Source of the DNA: Bacteroidota bacterium
Lineage (GTDB): Bacteria; Bacteroidota; Bacteroidia; Flavobacteriales; Weeksellaceae
Assembly (NCBI GenBank): GCA_023458535.1
Contig: JAEWYW010000039.1
Span: 1-64,000, forward strand
Length of the DNA stretch: 64,000 nt
Direction: 5' to 3'
The position numbers were made by a program, and so were the translations under genes. Below are positions 17,961 through 27,997 of this stretch, piece by piece (position 1 is the first letter of the stretch; the number at the start of each line of letters is the position of its first letter). A model generated the notes under the pieces. It made no database searches and was not told the DNA's origin. It saw nothing but the letters and a program-made list of their open reading frames with translations.

Positions 17961-19400
17961 ATGCCTTTATCAAACATAGAACCTCAAATAATTTGGAAAA
18001 ATTTTTCCCTCTTGAATGAGATTCCGAGACCTTCAAAAAAAGAAGGAATAGTAATAGAGTTTATAAAAAACTTCGGTGAAAAATTAGGTTTAGAAACCAT
18101 AGTAGATTCTACAGGAAACGTTATTATTAAAAAACCTGCAACCACTGGTATGGAAGACAGAAAATCTATTGTTTTGCAGTCGCATCTCGATATGGTTTGT
18201 CAGAAAAATAATGATGTAGACTTTGATTTTGATACTCAAGGGATTCAAATGTATGTAGATGGAGATTGGGTGAAAGCAAAAGGTACAACTTTGGGAGCCG
18301 ATAATGGTTTAGGTGTAGCTTCTATTATGTCTATTCTTGAAAGCAATGATATTCCGCATCCGGCTTTAGAAGCTTTATTCACTATTGATGAGGAAACTGG
18401 CATGACAGGCGCAATGGGATTGAAACCTGGACAATTGCATGGTGAAATCTTATTGAATCTTGACACCGAAGAAGATGATGAAATTGATATTGGCTGTGCA
18501 GGCGGAATCGACGTAACGGTATCGCAAAATTATGCGCTAGAAAATGCAAAAGGTGAGGCCGTAAAAATCAGCATTAAAGGTTTGCAAGGTGGACACTCGG
18601 GTATGGATATCGATAAAGGTTTTGGAAATTCCAACATTCTTTTGGGGAGACTACTCTACCAAGGACTGGAGAACAATATTCAACTCATTAATATTGATGG
18701 TGGCGGTTTAAGAAATGCTATTCCGAGAGAAGCCAACGCGGTAGTGAGCGTTGATAATGCACAAGATTTTATAGATAAAGCAAACATTTTAAAAGCTGAA
18801 ATCTTAGAAGAATTTGCAAGCATAGAAAAGGATTTAGAAATAAACATCGAAAAAGCAGGAAATGCTGAACAAGCGCTTTCTGTGGAAGATTCAAAGAAAA
18901 TTGTTTGGGTTTTGAAATCCCTTCATAATGGTGTTTACAGAATGAGCCCAGATGTGGTGGGCTTGGTAGAAACCTCTAATAATGTAGCGCGCGTGGAACT
19001 GAAAAACGGTGCTTTAAAAATATTAAACCTTTCCAGATCTTCCGTAGAGTCATCAAAATTGGATGTTGCAGAGCAGCTAAAATCTGTGGGTGAACTGGCG
19101 GATATGAATGTAGAGTTCAGCGGATCTTATCCTGGTTGGAAGCCTCTCCCAGGTTCTGAGATTGTAAAAATCATGGAAAAAATCTACGAAGAAAAATTCC
19201 ATTCAAAACCACACGTGGTGGCTTGTCATGCAGGTTTAGAGTGCGGAATTATCGGAGCCAATTATCCAAAAATGGAAATGGTAAGCTTCGGACCAACCAT
19301 TAAGGGTGCTCATTCACCAGATGAAAGAGCCAACATTCCTTCAGCACAAAAATTCTGGAGTTTTCTGAAAGATATTCTTGCAGAAATTCCTAAAAAGTAA
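17961..19400 (+). CDS. pepD: Aminoacyl-histidine dipeptidase (peptidase M20/carnosinase type)
   Basis: A cytosolic zinc dipeptidase that releases C-terminal histidine and related dipeptides. The 479 residues include both M20 metal-binding blocks: SHLDMVCQKNNDVDFD near residue 76 (with His and Asp), LGADNGLGVASIMSIL, and TIDEETGMTGAMGL with the catalytic Glu; a GLQGGHSGMDID block (lid/dimer domain) sits near residue 215, and HAGLECGIIGANYP with PHVVACHAG near residue 425-440 is the last catalytic segment. The length and order match PepD. Single gene with its own promoter and terminator. Confidence 0.94.
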   Translation: MPLSNIEPQIIWKNFSLLNEIPRPSKKEGIVIEFIKNFGEKLGLETIVDSTGNVIIKKPATTGMEDRKSIVLQSHLDMVCQKNNDVDFDFDTQGIQMYVDGDWVKAKGTTLGADNGLGVASIMSILESNDIPHPALEALFTIDEETGMTGAMGLKPGQLHGEILLNLDTEEDDEIDIGCAGGIDVTVSQNYALENAKGEAVKISIKGLQGGHSGMDIDKGFGNSNILLGRLLYQGLENNIQLINIDGGGLRNAIPREANAVVSVDNAQDFIDKANILKAEILEEFASIEKDLEINIEKAGNAEQALSVEDSKKIVWVLKSLHNGVYRMSPDVVGLVETSNNVARVELKNGALKILNLSRSSVESSKLDVAEQLKSVGELADMNVEFSGSYPGWKPLPGSEIVKIMEKIYEEKFHSKPHVVACHAGLECGIIGANYPKMEMVSFGPTIKGAHSPDERANIPSAQKFWSFLKDILAEIPKK

Positions 19401-19405
19401 TACAC

Positions 19406-19436
19406 AAAAAAAAACTCCCAGATTTGGGAGTTTTTT
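19406..19436 (+). terminator. Terminator after pepD
   Basis: AAAACTCCC/GGGAGTTTT stem with a small loop, T-run on the plus strand. The following 170 bases to 19609 are very A/T rich and I see nothing else in them. Confidence 0.9.
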
Positions 19437-19609
19437 ATTTTAAAATCTTTCGCTTTAAAAAAATCTAATACTTGAGCAAAACAAGTTTTAGAGGTTTTAG
19501 ATTCTAAAGATTATCAATAAAAAAAATTTTATTCTCTAATTTTTATATATCGAATCATCAATCAAGCCATCAATTAGTAATTCTCAGAAAAATTTTAAAG
19601 AAAATAACA

Positions 19610-20389
19610 CTAAAAACCGTCACCATCCAAAAGGTTCCCTAGTTTTCCAAGAACACTTCCCTCTTCCCGTTTTGAAGTTCCGTACTGAAGAATTCGGCCT
19701 GCCAATCTTGATATAGGTAATGTTTGAATCCACACTTTCCCAGGACCTCTTAACTGCGCAAAAAATAAGCCTTCACCACCAAAAATTGTATTTTTTATTC
19801 CGCCTACAAACTGAATATCATAATCCACCGTATGTGTAAAAGCAACAATACATCCTGTATCTATTTTAAGAATTTCACCCGCCTGAAGTTCCTTTTCTAT
19901 TACATGACCGCCACTGTGTACAAAAGACATCCCATCTCCTTCCAGCTTTTGCATGATGAAACCCTCACCACCAAAAAGACCCGTTCCTAGCTTTCGCTGA
20001 AACTCAATTCCTATGGCAACTCCTTTTGCTGCACACAGAAAACTGTCTTTCTGACAAATTACTTTTCCACCCAACTGGTGCAAATCCAATGGAATAATTT
20101 TCCCAGAATAAGGCGCTGCAAAGGTTACTTGTCTTTTTCTTTGGTCGGTATTGGTAAAAGTGGTCATAAACAAGTTCTCACCGGTTAACATTCTTTTTCC
20201 CGCAGAAAAAAGTTTCCCCATCAATCCTTTCTCATTTCCATCACCAAACATGGTTTCCATCTGTATGCCCTCGGTCATCATCATAAAACTTCCTGGCTCA
20301 GAAATAACACTTTCCTTAGGATCAAGCTCAATCTCAACACATTGCATTTCTTCCCCGTAAATTTTATAGTCTATTTCGTGATTATTCAT
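19610..20389 (-). CDS. AIM24 family (TIGR00266-type) protein
   Basis: A 259-residue soluble protein built of Gly-rich beta strands, the trypsin-sensitive AIM24 fold. Typical blocks are EPGSFMMMTEGIQMET, GKRMLTGENLFMTTFTN, GSGHVIEK-like HSGGHVIEKELQAGEILKIDTGCIVAFTHTVDYDI and LFFAQLRGPGKVWIQTLPISRLA. These match the TIGR00266 family, found in many bacteria with no known activity. It is in a one-gene unit, divergent from the aminotransferase gene; their starts are 88 bases apart. Confidence 0.9.
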   Translation of the reverse strand: MNNHEIDYKIYGEEMQCVEIELDPKESVISEPGSFMMMTEGIQMETMFGDGNEKGLMGKLFSAGKRMLTGENLFMTTFTNTDQRKRQVTFAAPYSGKIIPLDLHQLGGKVICQKDSFLCAAKGVAIGIEFQRKLGTGLFGGEGFIMQKLEGDGMSFVHSGGHVIEKELQAGEILKIDTGCIVAFTHTVDYDIQFVGGIKNTIFGGEGLFFAQLRGPGKVWIQTLPISRLAGRILQYGTSKREEGSVLGKLGNLLDGDGF

Positions 20390-20476
20390 TTTTTTTACAT
20401 TTAATTTTAAATAACAATATTACAATTTTAAGTGTAATTCTTAAAAAAAATCTATCTTAGAAAGATAAATTAAGCT

Positions 20477-21622
20477 ATGATTTTACCTACTTCAAAACTT
20501 CCTAATGTTGGTTTAACAATTTTCTCGCAAATGTCTCAACTGGCGGCTGAACACGGTGCTATAAATCTATCTCAGGGTTTCCCAGATTTTTTACCAGATG
20601 AGAAGCTTCTGAAATCTATTGGAAGCTATGCTGAAAAGGGGTTTGATCAATACTCTCCGCTTGCAGGAGTTTTACCATTAAGGGAAAATATTGCAAAAAA
20701 AATAGAAGATTCTCATCAATCAATATATGATGTTGAAACTGAAATTACCGTTACGGCCGGTGCTACACAAGCAATCTTTACCGCTGTGGCAGCATTCTTA
20801 AAAAGAGAGGATGAAGTAATAATATTTGAACCCGCCTACGACTGCTATGAACCTGCTGTAGAGCTTTTCGGTGGCACAGTTAAACGTTTTCAGATGAAAG
20901 CTCCTGATTTTAAAATCTATTGGGTTGAAGTCCGAAAACTTGTTTCTGAAAAAACAAAAATGATCATCATTAACAACCCGAATAATCCCACAGGTACACT
21001 ACTGAAAGAGAATGATGTACAAGAACTCATACAGATTGTTAAAGACAGCAATATCATTATTATCAGCGATGAAGTATATGAGAACATTGTTTTTGATGGC
21101 AAAAAACATTTGAGTTTCGCATCTTACCCTGAACTCAAAGAAAGAAGCTTAATCACGGCATCATTTGGTAAACTTTTCCATATTACGGGTTGGAAAGTGG
21201 GTTATTGTGTAGCACCTCAAGAATTGATGAATGAATTTAGAAAAGTTCATCAGTTTAATGTGTTTTGTGTGAACACGCCTGCCCAAATGGCCATCGCAGA
21301 ATATCTAGCTGATAAAGAGCACTATCTATATCTTAGCAATTTCTTTCAGGAAAAAAGAGATTTTTTACGTGAAGGCTTAGCATCTACAAAATTTGAAATT
21401 CTTAATTGTGAGGGAACTTATTTTCAGGCTGTGAGATACCATAATATCGCAGAGCAAAATGATTTTGAATTTGCCAAAGAACTCACCATTAGACATAAAG
21501 TCGCTACGATCCCATTTTCCGCATTTTATAAGGATAGACCGGATGAAAAAGTGATTCGACTCTGTTTTGCAAAAAAGAATGAAACCTTGGAAAAAGCTTT
21601 GGTGCATCTCTCTAAGTTGTAA
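20477..21622 (+). CDS. PLP-dependent aminotransferase (methionine/KAT-like, class I)
   Basis: A 381-residue fold-type I aminotransferase. Seen: N-terminal INLSQGFPDFLPDEKL, the EITVTAGATQAIF phosphate-binding segment, NNPNNPTGT, ISDEVYENI and the Schiff-base lysine Lys232 in SFGKLFHITGWKVGY. The C-terminus has the conserved Arg in VIRLCFAKK that binds the substrate carboxylate. The overall sequence is of the YbdL/kynurenine-aminotransferase branch that often acts on methionine and aromatic 2-oxo acids. No linked pathway genes support a substrate, so only the class is secure. Confidence 0.92.
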   Translation: MILPTSKLPNVGLTIFSQMSQLAAEHGAINLSQGFPDFLPDEKLLKSIGSYAEKGFDQYSPLAGVLPLRENIAKKIEDSHQSIYDVETEITVTAGATQAIFTAVAAFLKREDEVIIFEPAYDCYEPAVELFGGTVKRFQMKAPDFKIYWVEVRKLVSEKTKMIIINNPNNPTGTLLKENDVQELIQIVKDSNIIIISDEVYENIVFDGKKHLSFASYPELKERSLITASFGKLFHITGWKVGYCVAPQELMNEFRKVHQFNVFCVNTPAQMAIAEYLADKEHYLYLSNFFQEKRDFLREGLASTKFEILNCEGTYFQAVRYHNIAEQNDFEFAKELTIRHKVATIPFSAFYKDRPDEKVIRLCFAKKNETLEKALVHLSKL

Positions 21623-21623
21623 T

Positions 21624-23090
21624 CTACATTAAGGGCGACATCAACCTTGCCAAATGCTCAAAAAACACCTTCCCTTTAGATCTGTTTTCCCAGTCTTTAA
21701 GGAAAATTTCTGTGCTGCTTTTTAAATCTTCTTCGAAAGCTAAGAAGAGTTTTTCATTGATTTCTCTATCATATACCATGGTGTTCACTTCAAAATTGAG
21801 TTCCTGACTGCGAACATCCATATTGGCAGTACCCACAACGGCTAAATCGTCATCTATAAGCATGGTTTTTGCGTGTACAAAACCTTTTTCGTAGAAGAAA
21901 ATCCGAACATTGGCCTCCAACAATTCTCCATAATACGAATATGCTGCGGCATTTACGAAAACGGAATCTCCATTTTTAGGAACCAATAATCGAACATCCA
22001 ATCCAGCCATCGCCTGTTGTTTAATAGCATTTAAAACCGATTCTACAGGAATAAAATATGGCGTTGTAATGTAAATTCTCTTTTTTGCAGAAAAAATAGA
22101 AGAAGTAGAGCTCAGCATAATGGCTGGCTTCATGTCTGGTCCGCTAGGAACAGCCTGTACAATTTTGTCAGCCTGAACTTGGTAATCGTAATCAAAATAG
22201 CTGGGATTTATGTCAATCATTTTTTCATTGGTTAAAATCCAGTTGGTGAAAAACATAAACTGAAAATAAAAAGCGCCACTACCTTTAATGTACAAATGGG
22301 TGTCGCGCCAATATTGAAATTGATTGGGATTGATGTATTTATCAGAAACATTGATTCCCCCTATAAAAACTTCACGTCCATCGATGATGATTATTTTTCT
22401 GTGATCTCGGTAATTAACGCGGTTGGCCAAAAGTTTAAATTTAATTTTATTAACTGGCGTTACTTCAACTCCCGCTTCTCTAAGCCGAGAAAGCAGTTTT
22501 TTTCCGATTTTGTTGCTGCCTAAATCATCGTACATGAATCGAACTTCTATACCTTTCCGTGATTTTTCAATCAGAGCATCTGCTAGGCGGTTCCCAATAT
22601 CATCATTGGCATAGATATAATATTCCAGATGAATATGATGTTTGGCGGCTTTAATGGCTTCAAAAACCTTGGGAAATTTTTCTTCTCCATTTATTAATAA
22701 TTGTACCTCATTGCCCTGCGTAAGCGGTGAATGCACAGAATGGAACAAAAAATCTGCAGTGTTTTCATATTTGCTTACTTCATGAAACCTCTCTGCCAGA
22801 ACTTTTCTGTGCGTTTCCTCAATATATTTTTTTATTTTAGAATAGATTTCTTCATTGCGCTCAATTTTATAATTGAAAAATGTATTTTTCCTGAAATTAA
22901 CTCCAAAAACAAAATAAATAATAATACCAACCACTGGTAGGAAAATTATCAACAATAGGTATGCAAGTGTTTTGCTGGTAGTTTTGGTATCGATAATGAT
23001 TTTTGCCGACAGCAGAATAACTCCAATAAAATAGAGGATTTCAACACCTAAAATGATCTGCGGATAATACTCAATAAAAAATTCCTTCAT
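21624..23090 (-). CDS. cls: Cardiolipin synthase
   Basis: Membrane phospholipase D-type enzyme joining two phosphatidylglycerols into cardiolipin. Two N-terminal transmembrane helices (about residues 10-29 and 41-62) precede two PLD domains with the motifs HRKIIIIDGREVFIGG (about 229-243) and HAKTMLIDDDLAVVGTANMDVRS near residue 410, both of the H-x-K-x4-D kind; the first has an Arg in the position between His and Lys (HRK), which is normal. The length of 488 residues is standard for the long Cls form. Single gene, ends one base after the aminotransferase stop on the opposite strand. Confidence 0.94.
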   Translation of the reverse strand: MKEFFIEYYPQIILGVEILYFIGVILLSAKIIIDTKTTSKTLAYLLLIIFLPVVGIIIYFVFGVNFRKNTFFNYKIERNEEIYSKIKKYIEETHRKVLAERFHEVSKYENTADFLFHSVHSPLTQGNEVQLLINGEEKFPKVFEAIKAAKHHIHLEYYIYANDDIGNRLADALIEKSRKGIEVRFMYDDLGSNKIGKKLLSRLREAGVEVTPVNKIKFKLLANRVNYRDHRKIIIIDGREVFIGGINVSDKYINPNQFQYWRDTHLYIKGSGAFYFQFMFFTNWILTNEKMIDINPSYFDYDYQVQADKIVQAVPSGPDMKPAIMLSSTSSIFSAKKRIYITTPYFIPVESVLNAIKQQAMAGLDVRLLVPKNGDSVFVNAAAYSYYGELLEANVRIFFYEKGFVHAKTMLIDDDLAVVGTANMDVRSQELNFEVNTMVYDREINEKLFLAFEEDLKSSTEIFLKDWENRSKGKVFFEHLARLMSPLM

Positions 23091-23115
23091 AATGTGCTCT
23101 GTAAGTCAAATGTAA

Positions 23116-23153
23116 TAAAAAAACGCCATCAATATGTACTGACAGCGCTTTTG
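23116..23153 (-). terminator. Probable terminator after ychF
   Basis: A wobble-rich stem, AGCGCTGTCA against TTGATGGCGT, lies just past the ychF stop on the minus strand and is followed by seven T. Some base pairs are G-T, so this is moderate. Confidence 0.55.
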
Positions 23154-23174
23154 TATGTTTTAAAAGTTGATTAA

Positions 23175-24266
23175 TTATACATTAAATCTGAAATGCATGA
23201 TATCACCATCTTTTACAATATACTCTTTACCTTCTACAGAAAGCTTTCCGGCTTCTTTCACTTTAGCTTCAGAGCCATACTCCACATAGTCGTTGTATTT
23301 AATCACTTCTGCACGGATAAAACCTTTCTCAAAATCGGTATGTATAACACCTGCAGCCTGTGGCGCCGTCCAGCCCTGTCCAATAGTCCACGCACGAACT
23401 TCTTTTACACCAGCCGTAAAATAGGTTTGGAGCTTCAATAAGTCGTAAGCTTTTCTAATCAGTCTGTTTACCCCTGGCTCTGTTAAACCAAGTTCCTCCA
23501 AGAAAATTTCTCTTTCTTCATAAGTTTCGAGCTCATTGATATCGGCTTCAATCTGCGCGGCCAATACCACAACTTCTGCACCTTCATTCTTAGCCATTTC
23601 TTCAATCTTTGCAATCCATTCATTACCGTTTTTAATGGAATTTTCATCCACATTACAAACATAAAGAACAGGTTTTTTAGTAAGCAACTGAACTTCGTCA
23701 ATCACCGACTTTGCAAAATCATCTGCAGGAAATTCTCTTGCATTTTTACCATCTTCGATAAATTTTTGCAGATTTTGAAGCGTTTCATAAGTTAAAATAT
23801 CTTCTTTCTTCCCCGATTTAATGAATTTTTTAGCTTTTTCTACTGCTTTACCAAGGGTTTCAAGGTCTTTCAACTGAAGCTCAATATCGATAATTTCTTT
23901 ATCTCTCAAAGGATCTACAGAACCTTCCACATGCACGATATTGCCGTTATCAAAACATCTTAAAACATGAATAATTGCCTCGCATTCTCGGATGTTGGCA
24001 AGAAACTGATTTCCCAAACCTTCCCCTTTACTTGCTCCTTTTACCAAACCAGCAATATCTACAATTTCAACTACAGCAGGAAGAACTCTTTCTGGTTTTA
24101 CAATTTTTTCCAACTCAAACAATCTGTTATCTGGTACAGAAACTGTTCCCAAGTTAGGTTCAATAGTACAGAAAGGGTAATTAGCAGATTGCGCTTTTGC
24201 GTTGCTTAAACAATTAAAAAGAGTTGATTTACCTACATTTGGTAATCCTACGATTCCACATTTCAT
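23175..24266 (-). CDS. ychF: YchF/OLA1 family ATPase
   Basis: Redox-sensitive P-loop ATPase of the Obg-like superfamily that associates with ribosomes. Visible motifs: G1 GLPNVGKST, G3-like DIAGLVKGASKGEGLGN, and NVDE in place of the NKxD guanine-specificity motif, which is the family's mark for ATP preference. A coiled-coil insertion (about 130-200) and a C-terminal TGS domain (AAGVIHTDFEKGFIRAEVI) complete it. 363 residues is the usual length. Single-gene unit. Confidence 0.96.
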   Translation of the reverse strand: MKCGIVGLPNVGKSTLFNCLSNAKAQSANYPFCTIEPNLGTVSVPDNRLFELEKIVKPERVLPAVVEIVDIAGLVKGASKGEGLGNQFLANIRECEAIIHVLRCFDNGNIVHVEGSVDPLRDKEIIDIELQLKDLETLGKAVEKAKKFIKSGKKEDILTYETLQNLQKFIEDGKNAREFPADDFAKSVIDEVQLLTKKPVLYVCNVDENSIKNGNEWIAKIEEMAKNEGAEVVVLAAQIEADINELETYEEREIFLEELGLTEPGVNRLIRKAYDLLKLQTYFTAGVKEVRAWTIGQGWTAPQAAGVIHTDFEKGFIRAEVIKYNDYVEYGSEAKVKEAGKLSVEGKEYIVKDGDIMHFRFNV

Positions 24267-24369
24267 TTTTTACAAGGGTATTTGATAGCAAAAAGGAATT
24301 TTCCTAAAATGCTTTATTTTAAACATATAAAAGTGTGCAAAGATAGTGATTTTAAAATAGTTTAATTAC

Positions 24370-24402
24370 AAAAAAGTTCCTCCTTAAAAGAAAGAACTTT
24401 TA
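24370..24402 (-). terminator. Terminator after the 588-residue secreted protein gene
   Basis: AAAAGTTC/GAACTTTT stem with a 13-base interior, T-run on the minus strand. Confidence 0.7.
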
Positions 24403-24425
24403 GTAACTTATTAGTATAGCTAGTA

Positions 24426-26192
24426 TTATTGCTGATTTAATTTATTCATCATCCTATTCATTAGATGATGGTAATTATCAATTTCCTCATCCGAAAGCCT
24501 CCTCTTATTTTTAATATTTTCTAAAACATTTATTGTGTTTTTAAATTCATGATAAACCTCTTCTTTGTTTATAGATAATTTTGAAGTATCTTCTAAATAT
24601 TTATTTACAATAGATTCTTTTTCTTTTCTCTTTTCTTCCATCCAATTATCATTTGCTATAAGATTTCTCATCTTAAGAATTGAATTTAAATCTGTACATG
24701 CAATAAGTGCATCAGTTCTTCCTTCTTTCTTACTTTGAAGCAATGCTTGTTTTGCTCTATCAATCTCAGGAATAAATGGATAAAAATCCTCTAGTTTATA
24801 ATTTTTAGAAATGTATTCGCGGGCATTAGCAAGCTTTACAGATTTACTATCATTAAATTTAAAAACTTTGTTATCAATAAATTCTTTGTTTATTTTTTTC
24901 GCAAATGCAGTTAAACTAGGGATTTCTTTCTTCGATGCACCATTTAAGCCTTTAATATTATGATCAAAATCTAAAATAAAAAATACAATTTCATTCATTA
25001 AATCATTTTGATATTTTAAAAGTAGGTTTTCACTTTTAAATGCATTCAAAGCATATTGAATTGTTGATAGATTCAAAATCGAATGATAATTGTAACTATC
25101 CACAGTACGCACTTTGTTAATCTTAAGTTCAGGTACAGAACTTACTCCATTAGACGAAAATAAAGCTTGACTATTTTGAGGAATAATTACACTTTGGGGA
25201 AGTTCAGTATAAACTAAGCTTTTCGATGAAGAAAAATCACTTGAAGCATTTTGATTTTTTTGCTTTATATACCATGATGCTGTTCTATTTTTGGGATCTA
25301 ATTGTTCTAACTTAGAAACTATATCATCACCTTTATCAAAGTTATTAATGATAACATAGCTTGATAGGATATTTTCTAAAATCCCTATTCTATATTTTTT
25401 AATATTTTTATCAGTGTTGCTAGCATATTTCTCTTCTTCCGTTCTCCACTCAGCAATGCTATTTAGTATTTGTTCAGAATTAATAGGAGAAATTGCCAAT
25501 TTTAAACTTTGATAAGCTTTATCAAAATTTGAGAAATCAAAAGAATCATCACTTTTAAGATAGTTGAATTCAAAACGATTATTGTATTCAAAACTAGTCA
25601 TCCCAGTTTTTAACATATCATAAGCTTTCTGAGTTAATCTCTCTATTTGCTTTTTTTCAACATCAACATATAGAGATTTTTTTATAGAATTGCCATCCAA
25701 AAATTTTACAGCTTCTGCGTTAGCACTTTTAATTTCAAATATTGTATTTACCAAGTTTACACTTTTCAAATTATCACCATTAGAATTCAGCAATTCAACT
25801 GATTGACTTGAAAAAACACCTTTTCCTCTCTCAATAATGTATAATATTGCTTTTGTTTTTGATTCAATAGCTAAATGAGTCAATGCAGATCCCATTTTTT
25901 CATTTCTAGAAATAGGTGTAGTATATAGATAATCAACAATAGCAATATACTTAGGGTTACTTGTATTATTAGATAAAAAATCTGGAGTATGAACGTATGT
26001 ATTTGTAATATCATTCTGATTTAGAAAATCCGAACTAGTTGTTCTAATCAATACCAAGTCAACTGGAATTTCGTTGGCGACAAGAGTTGGAATGTTTTTC
26101 TTTTTAAATTCTAAATTTTCAGATTTTAATTTTTGAGCATAATTTAACAAGCTCGTTAAGCTAATACTTAACAAAAGAATTTTTTTCATCAT
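24426..26192 (-). CDS. Exported protein of unknown function (588 aa)
   Basis: An exported protein with a signal peptide (MMKKILLLSISLTSLLNYAQ, start at 26192). It has no recognisable catalytic motif, no T9SS tail and no further membrane segment. The protein is Lys/Asn/Ser rich and mostly helical in appearance, with Asn-rich stretches and a helix-dense C-terminus (KRRLSDEEIDNYHHLMNRMMNKLNQQ). It shows no repeats strong enough to count. Located upstream of ychF and downstream of the GHL10 gene on the same strand, with a 95-base gap to the latter. I do not recognise it. Confidence 0.7.
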   Translation of the reverse strand: MMKKILLLSISLTSLLNYAQKLKSENLEFKKKNIPTLVANEIPVDLVLIRTTSSDFLNQNDITNTYVHTPDFLSNNTSNPKYIAIVDYLYTTPISRNEKMGSALTHLAIESKTKAILYIIERGKGVFSSQSVELLNSNGDNLKSVNLVNTIFEIKSANAEAVKFLDGNSIKKSLYVDVEKKQIERLTQKAYDMLKTGMTSFEYNNRFEFNYLKSDDSFDFSNFDKAYQSLKLAISPINSEQILNSIAEWRTEEEKYASNTDKNIKKYRIGILENILSSYVIINNFDKGDDIVSKLEQLDPKNRTASWYIKQKNQNASSDFSSSKSLVYTELPQSVIIPQNSQALFSSNGVSSVPELKINKVRTVDSYNYHSILNLSTIQYALNAFKSENLLLKYQNDLMNEIVFFILDFDHNIKGLNGASKKEIPSLTAFAKKINKEFIDNKVFKFNDSKSVKLANAREYISKNYKLEDFYPFIPEIDRAKQALLQSKKEGRTDALIACTDLNSILKMRNLIANDNWMEEKRKEKESIVNKYLEDTSKLSINKEEVYHEFKNTINVLENIKNKRRLSDEEIDNYHHLMNRMMNKLNQQ

Positions 26193-26287
26193 TAAAGTGT
26201 TTATAATTTATATATATTCGATTGATCTATTATATGATATATTCGCGATAAAGCTGTTTTACAACAATTATTCCATACTGTAAAAAA

Positions 26288-27892
26288 CTATTTTACTTTT
26301 TTCGCAATATATTCACTTTCATTACTTAGCCTATCTATAGCTTTAACGGCTACTGCATTTAACGTTTTACCATTTTTCTGTTTCATAATAACCTCTGCAC
26401 GAGTTTTACCATCTACAAAACTCACTTCCCACTCATTATCATATCTTTTGAAAACAGCCCATTTAGACACCAATAAAGGTTGAGAATTGGACCAACTAGC
26501 TGAAACAGTATTTCCGCTTTCTATAATATTAAGTGTAGGTTTTGCCACCACTTCATGTTTTAACCACGAACTAATTGGCGATAAAGCTGGTTCTTTATAA
26601 GAAACATTTTTTAGAGTAGATTCCATTGCTGGACTTTTCGTAATTCCTGCAATACTCCAATGTATTGCTCCTTTGCTGTTTAATAAAATTTGACGGGTTT
26701 CTGTAATCTGATTGGCAATTTCTGTTGGTCGGTTGGATGCTTTTATTTCTACAGTATTTAAACCTGGCCATAAATGTCTGTTAAAAGTATTTTCTTGTTG
26801 CCACCATTTTAACAACGCAGGAAAACTCTGACCAGTAGAATTAATAGGCCAATATAATTGAGGTGAAAAATAATCTACCCAACCTTTATTCAACCATAAT
26901 TTTGCATCCGCATACAATTCATCATACTGAGAAGAACCTGTAACACCAACAGGAAAACCAGGTTTCCAAATTCCGAATGGACTGATTCCAAATTTCACAT
27001 AGTTTTTTTCGGCTTTAATTTCCTTATAGATTCTCTCTACAAATCTGTTCACATTATCTCTGCGCCAATCCGCTCGTGAGAGTGTACCACCTGCGTTTTT
27101 ATAAACATTCCAAGTTTTGGAATCTGGAAAATCTGCTCCATTATTGTAGGTAGCATAGGGATAAAAATAATCATCAAAGTGCAAACCATCAATATCGTAA
27201 CGCTTTACGATGTCCTTAACCACAGCAGAAGCGTGATTTTGAGTTTTCTCACTTCCTGGATCAAACCAATACATACCGTTTCTCAATCTTATCGTAATAT
27301 CCGACATTTTACTTGCTAAAGATGCAGAAGTTACCTTCCCTCCATTGGAATGATGTGCTCTGAATGGGTTGAGCCATACATGAAGTTCCATTCCGCGTTT
27401 ATGGGCTTCATCTATCCAAAACTGTAATGGATCGTAATACGGATTGGGAGCTTTACCGATTTCTCCTGTTAAGTAGTAAGACCAAGGTTCTAATGAACTG
27501 CTATATAAGGCATCGGAGGATGGGCGTACCTGAAAAATTAACGCATTGAAATTTGAATTTTTCAATAAATCTAATAATTTAATGGCTTCCTCTTTCTGCT
27601 GGTCTGTTGTGAGGTTATTTCGGGATGGCCAATTGATGTTGGCAACAGAAGCAATCCAAGCACCACGAAACTCTCTATTGATTTCGGGAAGATCTACTTT
27701 ATAATTTTCCAGAGCATTAATCTCGCTTATAATAGGTTTTGGAGGTTTTGTTACGCTTGTACCTGAAGCTGGTTTTGATTTTGAAACTGGATTTCCAGAT
27801 TTGGAAGTCGTTTTATTTTGAACCGAGCAAGAACTTATTGATAAAGCAAAAAATCCTGCCAGAGCGGTGTATTTTATCAGATTAGATTTCAT
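26288..27892 (-). CDS. Family 10-like glycosylhydrolase lipoprotein (GHL10, YngK-like)
   Basis: A surface or periplasmic lipoprotein: signal peptide ends ISSC (Cys22). After a low-complexity Ser/Lys/Pro linker (about 23-60) comes a TIM-barrel hydrolase of the GHL10/DUF187 family: EFRGAWIASVANINWPSR, the NFNALIFQVRPSSDALYSS block, WLNPFRAHHSNGG, YDIDGLHFDDYFYPYA with conserved acidic residues near residue 240, and FGISPFGIWKPG. A small C-terminal Ig-like part (about 440-534, WSNSQPLLVSKWAVFKRY) completes it. Probable role: hydrolysis of a cell-wall or environmental glycan. Confidence 0.9.
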   Translation of the reverse strand: MKSNLIKYTALAGFFALSISSCSVQNKTTSKSGNPVSKSKPASGTSVTKPPKPIISEINALENYKVDLPEINREFRGAWIASVANINWPSRNNLTTDQQKEEAIKLLDLLKNSNFNALIFQVRPSSDALYSSSLEPWSYYLTGEIGKAPNPYYDPLQFWIDEAHKRGMELHVWLNPFRAHHSNGGKVTSASLASKMSDITIRLRNGMYWFDPGSEKTQNHASAVVKDIVKRYDIDGLHFDDYFYPYATYNNGADFPDSKTWNVYKNAGGTLSRADWRRDNVNRFVERIYKEIKAEKNYVKFGISPFGIWKPGFPVGVTGSSQYDELYADAKLWLNKGWVDYFSPQLYWPINSTGQSFPALLKWWQQENTFNRHLWPGLNTVEIKASNRPTEIANQITETRQILLNSKGAIHWSIAGITKSPAMESTLKNVSYKEPALSPISSWLKHEVVAKPTLNIIESGNTVSASWSNSQPLLVSKWAVFKRYDNEWEVSFVDGKTRAEVIMKQKNGKTLNAVAVKAIDRLSNESEYIAKKVK

Positions 27893-27940
27893 AGTCGGTA
27901 AAATTACATTTATTTTTTAAAGATTAAAAGTATTCACAAA

Positions 27941-27980
27941 AAAGAAGCTCGGCCGCAATACCTATGCAGCCGAGCTTCGA
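27941..27980 (-). terminator. Terminator after the DUF5684-like gene
   Basis: Perfect 10-base stem GAAGCTCGGC/GCCGAGCTTC (27944-27978), followed on the minus strand by six T residues. Confidence 0.9.
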
Positions 27981-27997
27981 ATGAAATTGATTACAAT

